Of a stretch of 64,000 nt of DNA, positions 53,622-62,703 are shown piece by piece. The position numbers were made by a program, and so were the translations under genes. The notes beneath the pieces were generated by a model that saw only the letters and a program-made list of their open reading frames with translations, did no database searches and was not told the DNA's origin. The stretch comes from Legionella rubrilucens (GTDB lineage Bacteria; Pseudomonadota; Gammaproteobacteria; Legionellales; Legionellaceae). The stretch lies in the NCBI RefSeq assembly GCF_001468125.1, contig NZ_LNYT01000007.1, positions 819,297 to 883,296 on the forward strand, read 5' to 3'. The number at the start of each line of letters is the position of its first letter. Positions within the stretch are counted from its first letter, which is position 1.

Positions 53622-53834
53622 ATGGTGTGTGTAATTTATTATGAAAAGCGCAGAATAAAAATAATAGAGCGTGATGGTTGGGTAAAATATCATCAAAAAG
53701 GCAGTCACTGTCAATTTAAACATCCAACCAAAAAGGGTAGGGTAACCATACCCCATCCAAAGAAAGATTTACCCATTAAAACAGTAGCCAGCATTTTTAA
53801 ACAGGCTGGTATTGATAAGGAGGATATAAAATGA
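53622..53834 (+). CDS. hicA: HicA-like toxin, 5' end probably frameshifted
   Basis: The body matches HicA: IIERDGWVKYHQKGSHCQFK, HPTKKGRVTIPHPKKDLP, IKTVASIFKQAGI, with the catalytic His in GSHCQFKHP. The natural start would be ATG 53641 (MKSAE), but that frame stops after five codons; the body is in another frame, reachable from ATG 53622 or TTG 53607 without a ribosome site. It therefore looks broken, or uses a new start. It overlaps hicB by 4 bases. Confidence 0.6.
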   Translation: MVCVIYYEKRRIKIIERDGWVKYHQKGSHCQFKHPTKKGRVTIPHPKKDLPIKTVASIFKQAGIDKEDIK

Positions 53835-54234
53835 GATATCCCGCCGTTATTCATAAAGATGAAAACAGTGATTTTGGCGTGATGATTCCCGATATTCCTG
53901 GATGTTATTCTGCCGGTAGTACGTATGATGAAGCGCTGAATAATGTTATCGAGGCCATTGAGTGTCATCTTGAAGGCCTCTTGTTTGATAATGAATCCAT
54001 CCCTGTTGGCTCCCTTTAGATCGCTGGATAAATGAAGAAGAGTTTTCCGACGGAGTTTGGGCATTTGTTGATGTGGATTTAAGTCAAATATCCGGTAAGG
54101 CAAAACATATTAATATTACCATGCCGGAACGGGTTTTAAAATTGATTGATTTGTATACAAAAAGTCATGCGATAAAAAATCGCTCCTCCTTTTTAGCGGA
54201 TGCTGCATTGAATTTTATAGAAAGTCATAAGTAG
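53831..54234 (+). pseudogene. hicB: HicB-like antitoxin, frameshifted
   Basis: The first 62 codons (MRYPAVIHKDENSDFGVMIP, PGCYSAGSTYDEALNNVIEA) give the HicB fold and stop at 54019. The downstream half continues in another frame from about 54012 (DRWINEEEFSDGVWAFVDVD, then KHINITMPERVLKLIDLY) and ends at 54234 with a ribbon-helix-helix-like segment. One indel joins them. The antitoxin's DNA-binding half is cut off. Confidence 0.75.
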
Positions 54235-54295
54235 CCCTATTCTTTAGGATTAAAACAGCCCAAGCTCACTCAATGGGCTGTATGCGTTTTCCAGT

Positions 54296-55269
54296 TCAGT
54301 TCGTTGTAGTGATTGGCATAACCTCTTTATCAAAGAAGTAAAAATAGATTATGGGTGTTGCCGCATTAGATACATTTTCAACAATGTAATGCTGCATTAT
54401 ATTAGCCCCGTGGCCAGAAGGAGATAGAGGGGTGTTAATACATAGATAGTCATTATTATTAAATTCAATTTTCCACCAATACGAAAGGGGCAATATATCC
54501 CCATCGGGAGTGATTGCCGGGTTAACCGAATGATTCACTGCTGTGTCTAAATCGTACCTGTTTCCTTTAACATAACTTCCCCAATCCCCGTTTAGATTCA
54601 TTGCTGGTGTATCACCCACATTCAGAATATCGTGAGAAGGATTAGTGAATTTATATCCCCATGGGTAATGCAGATGTTTTGTTCCCGCAGTTTTTAGATC
54701 AAAAAACATCCACCATTAGCATAATCGATTCCATCTGGATCAAGAGCATTTAAGGCAATTTCATTTAAAACAGAGAAGTCCATCTCAAGATTTGAACATA
54801 AAACTTGCTTCACCCGTAAATTGGGTGGGTTTGTGGATGAAACTTGCTTTTTTCTATTAGCTATGAAGTCATTGACCGTACTATAGCCATAGGCTTTACT
54901 TTTTCTAACAAGAGCATTTGCAATCGCTGCTTTCTCTTCGTAAGTGCTGTTTACTGATGCTTCTCCATGGACTATGGCTGCAATTAATTTCACTTCAGAA
55001 ACAGTGGCTGGTGTTTCTGTACAGTTTGTTGTTGGTTTTATACAAGTCAGTCCGTCTGAAGACAGCATCCAAGTAGTATTAGGGCAAGCCCTAAACGCAC
55101 TACAGGACCACCAGGGAATGTTGTAATAAGCTAAAGAGCCATCAGCACAAAACCATGTATCTGCACCCATTAGGACATTATATGTTGCTGAATAGCAAGC
55201 AGGGTCGCCGTCTATTCCCTCAACGAGCAGGCAAGAGAGCGCTTGAAGAATAAGGACATGATTGGCCAT
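54296..55269 (-). pseudogene. Cell-wall-hydrolase-like protein, frameshifted
   Basis: Two overlapping minus-strand frames (54694-55269 and 54296-54709) read as one protein if one T is added to the T6 run near 54701. The joined product is about 325 residues: an N-terminal Cys-rich segment (CYSATYNVLMGADTWFCADG), a region like SleB hydrolases (KLIAAIVHGEASVNSTYEEK then AAIANALVRK), a glycine-rich turn, then an aromatic C-terminal part. The start abuts the relaxase fragment. The hydrolase assignment is tentative. Confidence 0.5.
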
Positions 55270-55629
55270 CAGGATTTTGCCTATTCAAGCGAAGGTGGGC
55301 GAAAAAACCATCGCGCTGGCCCAGGGTGAACGCATTCTGCTGCGCCAAAACGACAAAGCCATTGGCATTTGTAATGGCGACTTAGCCACCATCCTTGCTA
55401 TAGACAAAGAGAGTTTGACTGCCCAATTAGACAGTGGCGAACAAGTGATAATTCCTAAGACTTACCGGTATATCGAATACGGCTATGCGCTACTGTCCAT
55501 AAAGCGCAGGGCATGACCGTGGATAACGTCAAGGTACTTATCGACAGTCAATACTGGGATAAAAACTTAAGCTTTGTCGCCTTAACCCGGCATCGTGATT
55601 CGGTTGCGGTGTCTTGGATTGCGGTTTAA
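55262..55629 (+). pseudogene. Conjugative relaxase (TraA/TraI helicase), C-terminal remnant, frameshifted
   Basis: The first part (IALAQGERILLRQNDKAIGI, CNGDLATILAIDKESLTAQL) and the continuation in another frame (ATVHKAQGMTVDNVKVLIDS, FVALTRHRDSVAV) are the terminal RecD-like domain of Ti/F-type relaxases, including the VHKAQG and ALTRHR motifs. A frameshift near 55490 separates them. The N-terminal relaxase and ATPase parts are missing. Confidence 0.75.
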
Positions 55630-55885
55630 GTCTGAGAATTTATTGAGGATAATTTTTTGATTTCACCTTTTCGGACATACAGTGTTGATTGCTGCTAATC
55701 TTTTTATATGGTTTATGGGCTGCATTGGGCAGTAGAGTCAGACACAAGAAGTCATAAATCCGGTACGTTTCTCCTTTGTTAAACGGGGTGACGCAATCAT
55801 TGATCTTATTGGCCATTATGTGTACAATATTGCTCTTAATAAGATATTTAAAAATTAATTTAATATTTTTATGAGGGGCTTTCCC

Positions 55886-57019
55886 ATGACAACGACTTAC
55901 ACGAGTGAACAATTGTCTAGCCCTGATTTTATTAGCAAAAAGGCTCAATTTTTCCAAGGCATCTTGTCTGCATTAGGCATAACCAACGATGTCTCTGCAA
56001 CAGCCGCAAAAATAAATCAACAATTAAATACAGAGGATCGGAAGCAATTATTTAATTGGGATTCGTTGTATATCGGGTTTGTGCAAAATACCTCTAATAT
56101 GGATGCATTACTCCGTAATCTTTTTAAGTTATTCAAAGTGCTTTGCTTGCTCCATTTAGATGAAAATTTAAAAAGAGGGTGTCTTCATGTTGATACAAAC
56201 ACATTACTCAGTCATTTCTCCAAATTAATTGAAGTCCGTTTTCTTGATGAGAGCGGGAATATCAAGCCGATTTTTGCAAAAAGCGATATTGTAAATACAT
56301 TTGTGTGGCTCTATAAAACACTGGATAACTATCCAGCCAAAGATAAAGGAACACAATGGGCATTAGCCTTTCGCGTGTTTATGTTTGGAGATAGCGACCA
56401 TCTTGAAGAGAAGCGGTTGTTTATTGATTCGCAAATCAACGAATTGGGTGTTAGTGATTCGAATACCGATACTGCGGGCCACGAAATAGCGCTGAATAAA
56501 CATTATCATTCTTTCGTCGCTGCTGACATTCGTCTGGCAGTTAAGATGTTATTCGGTAAAGAAACGATTGAACAAGACTTTAAAGGAACTCACGGGTTTA
56601 AGGCGCAATGTGCCGAGTTTAGAAAAAAGGAAGGTAATGATGTTATTGTCGTGAAGCCCAACGCATCCGTTGAGTTTTTTTCAGCTCCTGCTCAAAAAGA
56701 GCCATCTTCTCACCACCAGGCCAGAGCCAGTGATAAGTCAAAGCGAGCGCTACAAGAAAAGATTGAATCGCGACTAAGCTGGTTGAAATTTGTATTCAAG
56801 TTTACTTTTGATGCTGACGATGTGTCACTTTTGCAAGAAAAAATGAGTTTATTAAATGCAATGTTAAGTAACATTGTGAGTAATAAGCATGAAGCAATTC
56901 AGACGTATTGTATTGACAAACAACGCTCGTCTTTTTTTCATTCCGATAAAACACGAACCAGGGAGTTGTTTGATGAATACGAGAGTCTGATTGGTCATCC
57001 AGTGAGTGGCAATCAATAA
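55886..57019 (+). CDS. Unknown protein, effector candidate
   Basis: About 377 residues from ATG 55886 (GAGGGG 7 bases upstream). No family recognised. Mostly helical with a charged, His/Ser-rich linker (QKEPSSHHQARASDKSKR) near residue 280. AT-rich. It is followed 23 bases later by the CE-clan-like gene, so the two may be co-transcribed. Confidence 0.55.
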   Translation: MTTTYTSEQLSSPDFISKKAQFFQGILSALGITNDVSATAAKINQQLNTEDRKQLFNWDSLYIGFVQNTSNMDALLRNLFKLFKVLCLLHLDENLKRGCLHVDTNTLLSHFSKLIEVRFLDESGNIKPIFAKSDIVNTFVWLYKTLDNYPAKDKGTQWALAFRVFMFGDSDHLEEKRLFIDSQINELGVSDSNTDTAGHEIALNKHYHSFVAADIRLAVKMLFGKETIEQDFKGTHGFKAQCAEFRKKEGNDVIVVKPNASVEFFSAPAQKEPSSHHQARASDKSKRALQEKIESRLSWLKFVFKFTFDADDVSLLQEKMSLLNAMLSNIVSNKHEAIQTYCIDKQRSSFFHSDKTRTRELFDEYESLIGHPVSGNQ

Positions 57020-57042
57020 TTTCCATTAAAAAGAGTTTACAC

Positions 57043-58707
57043 ATGTTGTCAAAAACCGGCCTATTCAAGCAGAAACATAAGGGATATCGTCTAAACGTTA
57101 GTGATTACGATACACTTGTTCCCTATTTTTTTAGTAAACATAAAATAAATTTACGCTACGTTGTTAACGGCACGACATTCATCGGACGCCGGATGATGGC
57201 TGAAAATTATTTACAGGTGCAAGCTGAAATTAATGAATACGAAAATGAACAGCTAGCCTATGCTAGACAAATTATTCATCACTGGTCACCCCCGAATGCC
57301 TGCATGCCGGGAAAGTACAGGCTCAACCGAAAGAATAATAAGCATTCTGATTTTGAAAGGCACTACCAGGAGTTGTATGAAGCAATTAATGATGAGTTTT
57401 TAAATAAAGACGGCCAATTAAAAGAATTATCTGAAGAGAAACAATTACGTTTAAACGCTATTGTAAAAAAGTTGAAGTGCCGTAAGAGATTAGATGAATA
57501 TCGGCAAAAGGAAATTGCAGAATTATATGAACGAAGAAACAGTGTTTGTCTTAATAAAAGTCAAGCAATAGATGAAGTGAAATCCATCCAAAAATCCCTA
57601 TCTGATGATGAAGTGGTGGCCTATTTTTTTACAAATAATCGCTGTAAGGGAACTGCTCATTTTGAGACTTTATTAATAAAGCGTGACTCCATCGTTAAGC
57701 CGGTTCATTGGTTTTTACACGAAAGTAATATGTTTGAATCAACAGATTTTGATAAATTTTTTATCACGGATTTATCCCCTTTCGTAACATTTACGCTAAG
57801 CAAAAAGGACGTTGAGGGTGGATTCGACGAAGACCCCATGAAAAGGCTTCAACCCCAGGTTGACAGTGATTCATGCGGTACTCTAGGAATTTTATATCTA
57901 AAAGAATTACTTAAAAATAATAGTGAACAACTACGTGAGTATTCATTTGTAGCTTCCCTTTATTCTGATAAAAATGATTTTGGCTCAATAGACGAGGGCA
58001 GGTCTTACAAAAGCTTGTTATTCTTTCCCTCTCCTCATGTATTACGTTATTCTCAATCACGACTTTATAACAGCATTCTCTTGGCAATGGTACAAGGTAC
58101 AAATGATGAGGAAATTATAGAGTATAAGCACGTTCAATATAAAGTTAAAACCTTACAGGGGATTTTAAAACAGTCTATTGCTGCCGCCATTGAAAAAGAT
58201 GACCCTGAAGCTGTTCGACTCAAAGATTTATGGTCACGGTTTCCCGACTTCAGAATAAAATGGATAAATTTATATCATAAAATGGACCAGAAACGGCAAA
58301 AAATGCAGGATGGCTCCCATAACGTGTATCTAACGAACAAAGCCAGCTCCATGCAAAAAATTCTTGTCGATAGAGCGAAAACTCAAACTTTAGGTATAAA
58401 AAATGATGTTGCCAGTAGGAGTAAGGTACCTCCAGACACTCATGAGCCTCCTGGAAGCACCTCGCCAAAATTCATGAGACATAGCAATGATAAACAAAGT
58501 ATCTGTAAAGTCAGTTATAATCCACTTTATCAGCCCAGATACTCAAAATCCAACCTAACCAGTCAGATGGCTTCTTCCTTCTTTAATCCACATGAACAAG
58601 TTTTGATTGTCTACAATCCTCTTTACAGGAAGAGAGGCTCTGGCAAGATATCCAATGCTGAGGAATCTCCCATACAACTCACTGAAGTCAAAAGTAGAAT
58701 TTGCTAG
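57043..58707 (+). CDS. CE-clan cysteine protease-like protein (effector candidate)
   Basis: 554 residues. Residues about 190-290 show the His-(acid)-Gln-Cys order of CE-clan (Ulp/YopJ-like) enzymes: GTAHFETLLIKRDS (H206, D215) and RLQPQVDSDSCGTLGILYLK (Q270/Q272, C278). The first 180 residues are helical; the last 150 are basic and disordered with two copies of a YNPLY motif (VSYNPLYQPRYSK, IVYNPLYRKRG). The protein could be a ubiquitin-like protease or an acetyltransferase. Evidence is motif-level only. Confidence 0.55.
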   Translation: MLSKTGLFKQKHKGYRLNVSDYDTLVPYFFSKHKINLRYVVNGTTFIGRRMMAENYLQVQAEINEYENEQLAYARQIIHHWSPPNACMPGKYRLNRKNNKHSDFERHYQELYEAINDEFLNKDGQLKELSEEKQLRLNAIVKKLKCRKRLDEYRQKEIAELYERRNSVCLNKSQAIDEVKSIQKSLSDDEVVAYFFTNNRCKGTAHFETLLIKRDSIVKPVHWFLHESNMFESTDFDKFFITDLSPFVTFTLSKKDVEGGFDEDPMKRLQPQVDSDSCGTLGILYLKELLKNNSEQLREYSFVASLYSDKNDFGSIDEGRSYKSLLFFPSPHVLRYSQSRLYNSILLAMVQGTNDEEIIEYKHVQYKVKTLQGILKQSIAAAIEKDDPEAVRLKDLWSRFPDFRIKWINLYHKMDQKRQKMQDGSHNVYLTNKASSMQKILVDRAKTQTLGIKNDVASRSKVPPDTHEPPGSTSPKFMRHSNDKQSICKVSYNPLYQPRYSKSNLTSQMASSFFNPHEQVLIVYNPLYRKRGSGKISNAEESPIQLTEVKSRIC

Positions 58708-58708
58708 T

Positions 58709-59025
58709 AACTTATGAAGAAGCATATTTTACAAAGAAAATCAAAATTTACCGGCATTTAAACCCCGATTTTATAATAAGGCTTAGATGATATACGTGCT
58801 TCTAATAGTTGCCGTGATGCAATAATTGAAACAGTATTGTCTGTGTCGATGGCCAACCTTGACGCGATGAAAATCCTATCATTTTTTGCTTGGAAAACTG
58901 TTTTCAATGGCATATTAAGCAGGGTATAGATTGAGCATTCTTCAGGGCATCAGTAGATGACCCTTTATTGAGACAAATAAGATTATTTCTTCTTGCTTTA
59001 GGTTTTTTGGGGGGGCAGGTGGCTC
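58709..59025. other. Non-coding AT-rich stretch
   Basis: I see no gene, RNA or strong promoter here. Short frames are all interrupted. It ends at the start of an IS relic. Confidence 0.5.
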
Positions 59026-59137
59026 GGTAATTCCCCTAAAAATAGCTGAGGTGAAAAGTAGAATCTTCTCGTACTCTATGACGAAGGAGATTCTTCATGA
59101 AAAGATCAAAATCTACAGACAGTCAGATTCACTCAAT
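59026..59137 (+). mobile_element. IS3-family relic (left end of the 62366-type element)
   Basis: GGTAATTCCCC and the following 110 bases match the left end and first 14 codons (MKRSKSTDSQIHSI) of the element at 62366-63563. The copy is cut at the left end of the complete IS at 59138, which has inserted into it. The remainder of the relic is not found on the right side. Confidence 0.75.
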
Positions 59138-59220
59138 TGATCTCCTCCCTGAAAATGGATCCACCCTAAACTGGAGAAATCTGGCAAAATATCAACAAGC
59201 AAAAAAAGGTATAAGCCATC

Positions 59221-59487
59221 ATGAAGAGAAGCAAATTTACAGAAGAACAAATTCTGTTTGGGTTGAAGCAGGCGGAACTGGGAACGAGTGTTTCAGAGGT
59301 ATGCCGAAAGCTGGGAATAAGCGAGGCGACATTTTACATATGGAAGAAAAAATATGGTGGGCTTGGTGCATCGGAACTCAGGAAACTTCGTCAGCTGGAA
59401 GATGAAAACAAACGTCTTAAGCAGTTGGTTGCTGACCTAAGTCTTGATGAGCAGATGTTGCAGGATGTTCTGTCAAAAAAGCTTTAA
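59221..59487 (+). CDS. IS3-family OrfA
   Basis: 88 residues, with a helix-turn-helix (KFTEEQILFGLKQAELGTSV then SEVCRKLGISEATFYIWKKK) and a C-terminal leucine zipper (LRKLRQLEDENKRLKQLVAD) typical of OrfA. It binds the IS ends. It overlaps OrfB through a programmed frameshift. Confidence 0.9.
   Translation: MKRSKFTEEQILFGLKQAELGTSVSEVCRKLGISEATFYIWKKKYGGLGASELRKLRQLEDENKRLKQLVADLSLDEQMLQDVLSKKL
59475..59481 (+). promoter_or_regulatory. -1 frameshift slippery site
   Basis: The heptamer A AAA AAG lies 10 bases before the OrfA stop. A -1 slip joins OrfA to the OrfB frame (VKKALKPRKKRALAL), giving the OrfAB transposase. Confidence 0.75.
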
Positions 59488-59507
59488 AGCCACGGAAAAA
59501 GCGAGCG

Positions 59508-60323
59508 TTGGCATTGGCTCTTCAGGACAGTTACCGGATAAGCATCCGCAGAAGCTGTGAAGTTCTAATGTTAAGCCGTAGTGTGTATCAGTACCGTTCA
59601 CGTCGTGGCGAAGATACAGCAGTAAGACATCGTATACGTGAGATAGCCCACACATGGGTACGTTATGGTTATCAACGCATTCATGTTTTATTAAGGCGGG
59701 AAGGATGGGTTATCAATCACAAAAAAGTTCACCGCATTTATTGTGAGGAAGGTCTTAATCTTCGCAGCAAGCGTCCGCGCCGTCATGTTGCTGGTGCGCA
59801 CAGAGAAGAACGATTAATGGCGTCCACTTTAAACGAATGCTGGAGCATGGACTTTGTTTCTGACAATCTGTTTAATGGCAGGAGAATACGGGCTTTAACT
59901 ATAGTCGATAATTTTAGTCGGGAATGCATGGCTATTCATGTAGGGCCGACTATTCGGGGTGAGGAAGTTGTGAATGTTCTTGAGCAGCTCAGAGTCCTTG
60001 ATAACAGGCTACCAAAAAGCATCCGGATTGATAATGGCCCTGAGTTTATTTCAAAGACATTAGGCAAATGGGCTTATCAGAATAACGTAACTCTGGATTT
60101 CTCAAGGCCCGGAAAACCAACAGATAACGCGTTTATTGAGTCATTTAATGGCAGTTTTAGGGATGAATGCCTGAACAGCCACTGGTTTCTTTCTCTGGAA
60201 GATGCTAAAAGAAAAATTGAGGAATGGCGTCAAGATTACAACGATTTTCGGCCCTATTCCTCCCTGAACAATTTGACCCCAAATCAGTTTAGGCAGAAAA
60301 TCTCGGATGTCAGTTTTTTCTAG
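59508..60323 (+). CDS. IS3-family OrfB transposase (DDE)
   Basis: The 271 residues from TTG 59508 contain the full DDE domain: [14 protein letters not shown] (D), KSIRIDNGPEF (D) and NAFIESFNGSFRDECL (E). The C-terminal segment SSLNNLTPNQFRQ is also intact. It is normally made as the OrfAB fusion. The element looks active. Confidence 0.9.
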   Translation: MALALQDSYRISIRRSCEVLMLSRSVYQYRSRRGEDTAVRHRIREIAHTWVRYGYQRIHVLLRREGWVINHKKVHRIYCEEGLNLRSKRPRRHVAGAHREERLMASTLNECWSMDFVSDNLFNGRRIRALTIVDNFSRECMAIHVGPTIRGEEVVNVLEQLRVLDNRLPKSIRIDNGPEFISKTLGKWAYQNNVTLDFSRPGKPTDNAFIESFNGSFRDECLNSHWFLSLEDAKRKIEEWRQDYNDFRPYSSLNNLTPNQFRQKISDVSFF

Positions 60324-60391
60324 TTTTTGACGGCTCTGTTTTTGGGAGAGGATCAAAAGTTTGAACTTACTACAAATTAATGCTGGATCGA

Positions 60392-60408
60392 TTTTGGGGA
60401 GAGGATCA
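60392..60408 (+). repeat. Second IS right-end copy
   Basis: TTTTGGGGAGAGGATCA repeats the right terminus of the IS (60339-60355) 53 bases further on, just before the stop codon of the ankyrin gene. It may be the scar of an earlier insertion or deletion. Confidence 0.6.
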
Positions 60409-60411
60409 CTA

Positions 60412-62142
60412 TTACTTAAGCCCTCCAGATTGACTTGGTGTTTTTGCAGCACTTAAAAATAACTCTTCTAATTGTTTATAAGCCTCAAAACCAGGGTATT
60501 TTTCACGCTCATCCTGTAATAACTGAAAAGCTGATTTTCCTTTACCCAGCTCTTCACCAGCATGGGGATCAGCACCGTGCTCAATAAGAAAAATTGCCAC
60601 TTCCATTCCCTCAGCTCCTATATCTTCTCCCCGACCTATTGTTTCTATTGCAAGATGCAAAGGTGAGATAATACTGTCATCCCAATTAACACTTAGTTGA
60701 TTTGGATCAGCCCCTTTTTCTAATAAAAAGTAAACAAGTTCATTATTACAATGATATACTGAATGAAAAAGAGGTGAGTGATTACCGCTGGTACGAGCAT
60801 TGATATCAGCCCCATTGTCTAAAAAAAGCTGAATAGCCTTCTTGTCACCTTCAGTTAATTTCCTTTTCCAACAATCAGCAAGGTATAAATGAAACGCGAA
60901 TTCTCCTTCGCTGTTGGTTGTATTCACCACTCCACCACATTTGATAAAACTGGCTAAAAGTGCATCAATATCTTCAGAACTGTTTCTTGCCCAAATAAAC
61001 CAGTTAATCAAGGGTTTTTTATCGATTTCAATTTTAGTTATTAAAAGTTTATAAGGGTTTCTTGAAAAAAAATTTTCTATATCTTGGGGAGAGCCTTCCG
61101 CAAGGATACTTTTTACAAGAAACTCCTCACTCTCCGGATTGGATGCTTGCAATTGCAACCATACTTCAGAGCTCTGCAGCTCAGTCATTCCTTGATTAAA
61201 TGGTTGAAGCGCCTTTGCATCAGTTAGCAGAGGATTGATGTAAAGCGGTTTAGCGATCCAACCTTCAAATTTTTTCCCTTGAGTAAATTCTTTTAATATT
61301 TCAGCTGCTAGCTCATCTTCTTTCCCAAGAGGAAAACGTTTGATTTGATGATCCATAGAATCGGCAAATAACCATTCTTTTTTGTTCGGATCAAAACCCA
61401 CCGCAATTGCATGTTGTGGGTTGTCTCCATAGCCGTTTACGTGGATTTCACCAGCAAATTCAAACGACACTGGAGAAATCATAGGGGGTATTTTTTTTGC
61501 TATCGCAGATAAAGCCTGGCTTAAAGCGCGGTGGTCAAAAATACCGGTGATTGCGTTGCCATGATGAATTTTTTTACCCTTCTTTTCAAGATTAACTGGA
61601 GTAAGTAATCCCATGACTAGGCGCGCATTTTGCTCTGTAATCCTAGGTACATTAGAGGGGTAGATGGAAGAGATATCATGGAAAACGGCCACTGTATCAA
61701 AATAGGCTTGGCTTTGAAGAACGGCGCTCTCTTTATTAATAAAAATAGTTTGTACAGAATGCGTAAACTCTAAAACAAGATCCTGTTTCAATCTTTCCAA
61801 TTTATTGAAGTCGGTCTTATCCTTCGCAAATCGGCTTTTTTGTAACATTGCAATCAAGACACCGATATAATCATCTGGATCACTGTTCAAGTTTGGTGGG
61901 GGATAAGGATTATATATTTTTAGCAAACTTTCTTTTGTATGTTCTTCAAGCCTCCGATATATTTCAGATAATTTAATCGAGCGCTGATTAAATGTATCTG
62001 TCTCTTCCCCAAGCATCGCCAATTGCGCCGAATAAGCATAACCGTAACAAAGGCCCTTGGGAGATGAAGGATAACCAAGGATAATCATCAGGTTCATTAA
62101 TTCCCGCATACTTAAATAAATATCACCTTTGTTGGCACTCAT
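60412..62142 (-). CDS. Ankyrin-repeat protein with possible cysteine protease domain
   Basis: About 576 residues from ATG 62142 (GAGGAAA 7 bases upstream). The N-terminus (MIILGYPSSPKGLCYGYAYS) shares the G-x-C-x-G block of the protein at 6953-8656. A middle region has NPQHAIAVGF and EWLFADSMDHQ, compatible with the His and Asp of a papain-like Cys-His-Asp site; this is inference. Residues from about 400 are ankyrin repeats (KKAIQLFLDNGADINARTSG; NNELVYFLLEKGADPNQLSV; MEVAIFLIEHGADPHAGEEL). The C-terminal tail (EELFLSAAKTPSQSGGLK) is small, polar and Ser-rich, as in many Dot/Icm substrates. Confidence 0.8.
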   Translation of the reverse strand: MSANKGDIYLSMRELMNLMIILGYPSSPKGLCYGYAYSAQLAMLGEETDTFNQRSIKLSEIYRRLEEHTKESLLKIYNPYPPPNLNSDPDDYIGVLIAMLQKSRFAKDKTDFNKLERLKQDLVLEFTHSVQTIFINKESAVLQSQAYFDTVAVFHDISSIYPSNVPRITEQNARLVMGLLTPVNLEKKGKKIHHGNAITGIFDHRALSQALSAIAKKIPPMISPVSFEFAGEIHVNGYGDNPQHAIAVGFDPNKKEWLFADSMDHQIKRFPLGKEDELAAEILKEFTQGKKFEGWIAKPLYINPLLTDAKALQPFNQGMTELQSSEVWLQLQASNPESEEFLVKSILAEGSPQDIENFFSRNPYKLLITKIEIDKKPLINWFIWARNSSEDIDALLASFIKCGGVVNTTNSEGEFAFHLYLADCWKRKLTEGDKKAIQLFLDNGADINARTSGNHSPLFHSVYHCNNELVYFLLEKGADPNQLSVNWDDSIISPLHLAIETIGRGEDIGAEGMEVAIFLIEHGADPHAGEELGKGKSAFQLLQDEREKYPGFEAYKQLEELFLSAAKTPSQSGGLK

Positions 62143-62418
62143 AAGTGTTTTCCTCAGGTTGGCTTTGACAGAAATTTGCTTATTAAACACAGCGCCCATT
62201 AGTTAACTATAGGATAAAAGAGACAAATGTTTGGCGAATTGCAAGCGTCGTTATCTATCATGAGAGTTTTCCTTTGGTTTTAGCTAAAGTACACACTTCT
62301 ATCCAATCGGAAACCCTCATCTTTTCAGGTAGTTGTGTCAAATTAGGTTGAAACTGATTCAGATTGGTAATCCCCCCTCAAAATAACTGCTGTTAAAAGT
62401 AGAATTTTCTCGTACTCT

Positions 62419-62703
62419 ATGACGAAGGGGATTCTTCATGAAAGATCAAAATTTACAGATAGTCAGATCCTCTCCATTCTAAAACAAGCTGAGAATGGCA
62501 CTCCTATTTCACAACTATGCCGAGAGCATGTCATTAGTGCGGCTACTTTTTATAAATGGCGCGCAAAATATGGTGGTATGGACACGTCGATGATGTCTCG
62601 TCTAAAAGAACTGGAAGCTGAAAATAGCCGTCTTAAAAAAATGTACGCTGAAGAACGCTTAAAAGCGGAAATCCTTAAAGAGGCTATTGAAAAAAAGTGG
62701 TAA
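62419..62703 (+). pseudogene. IS3-family OrfA, start region altered
   Basis: The body (RSKFTDSQILSILKQAENGT, HVISAATFYKWRAKYGG, KELEAENSRLKKMYAEERLK) is intact. The native ATG at 62438 is in another frame: the relic at 59097 shows ATGAAAAGATC where this copy has ATGAAAGATC, one A fewer. Translation would need the upstream ATG at 62419. A slippery AAAAAAG lies at 62691-62697. Confidence 0.7.

Larger units (their letters stand above)
59138..60355 (+). mobile_element. Complete IS3-family insertion sequence
   Basis: About 1218 bases bounded by TGATCTCCTCCC on the left and GGGAGAGGATCA on the right, inverted repeats with mismatches. It holds OrfA and OrfB in the usual IS3 frames and a slippery site. 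It is inserted in an older IS relic. A remnant of the same family lies at 50640-50860. Confidence 0.8.

Noticed and set aside
59097..59405. 102-codon frame starting MKRSKS
   Set aside because: It is a chimera of the IS relic start and out-of-frame sequence of the inserted IS.
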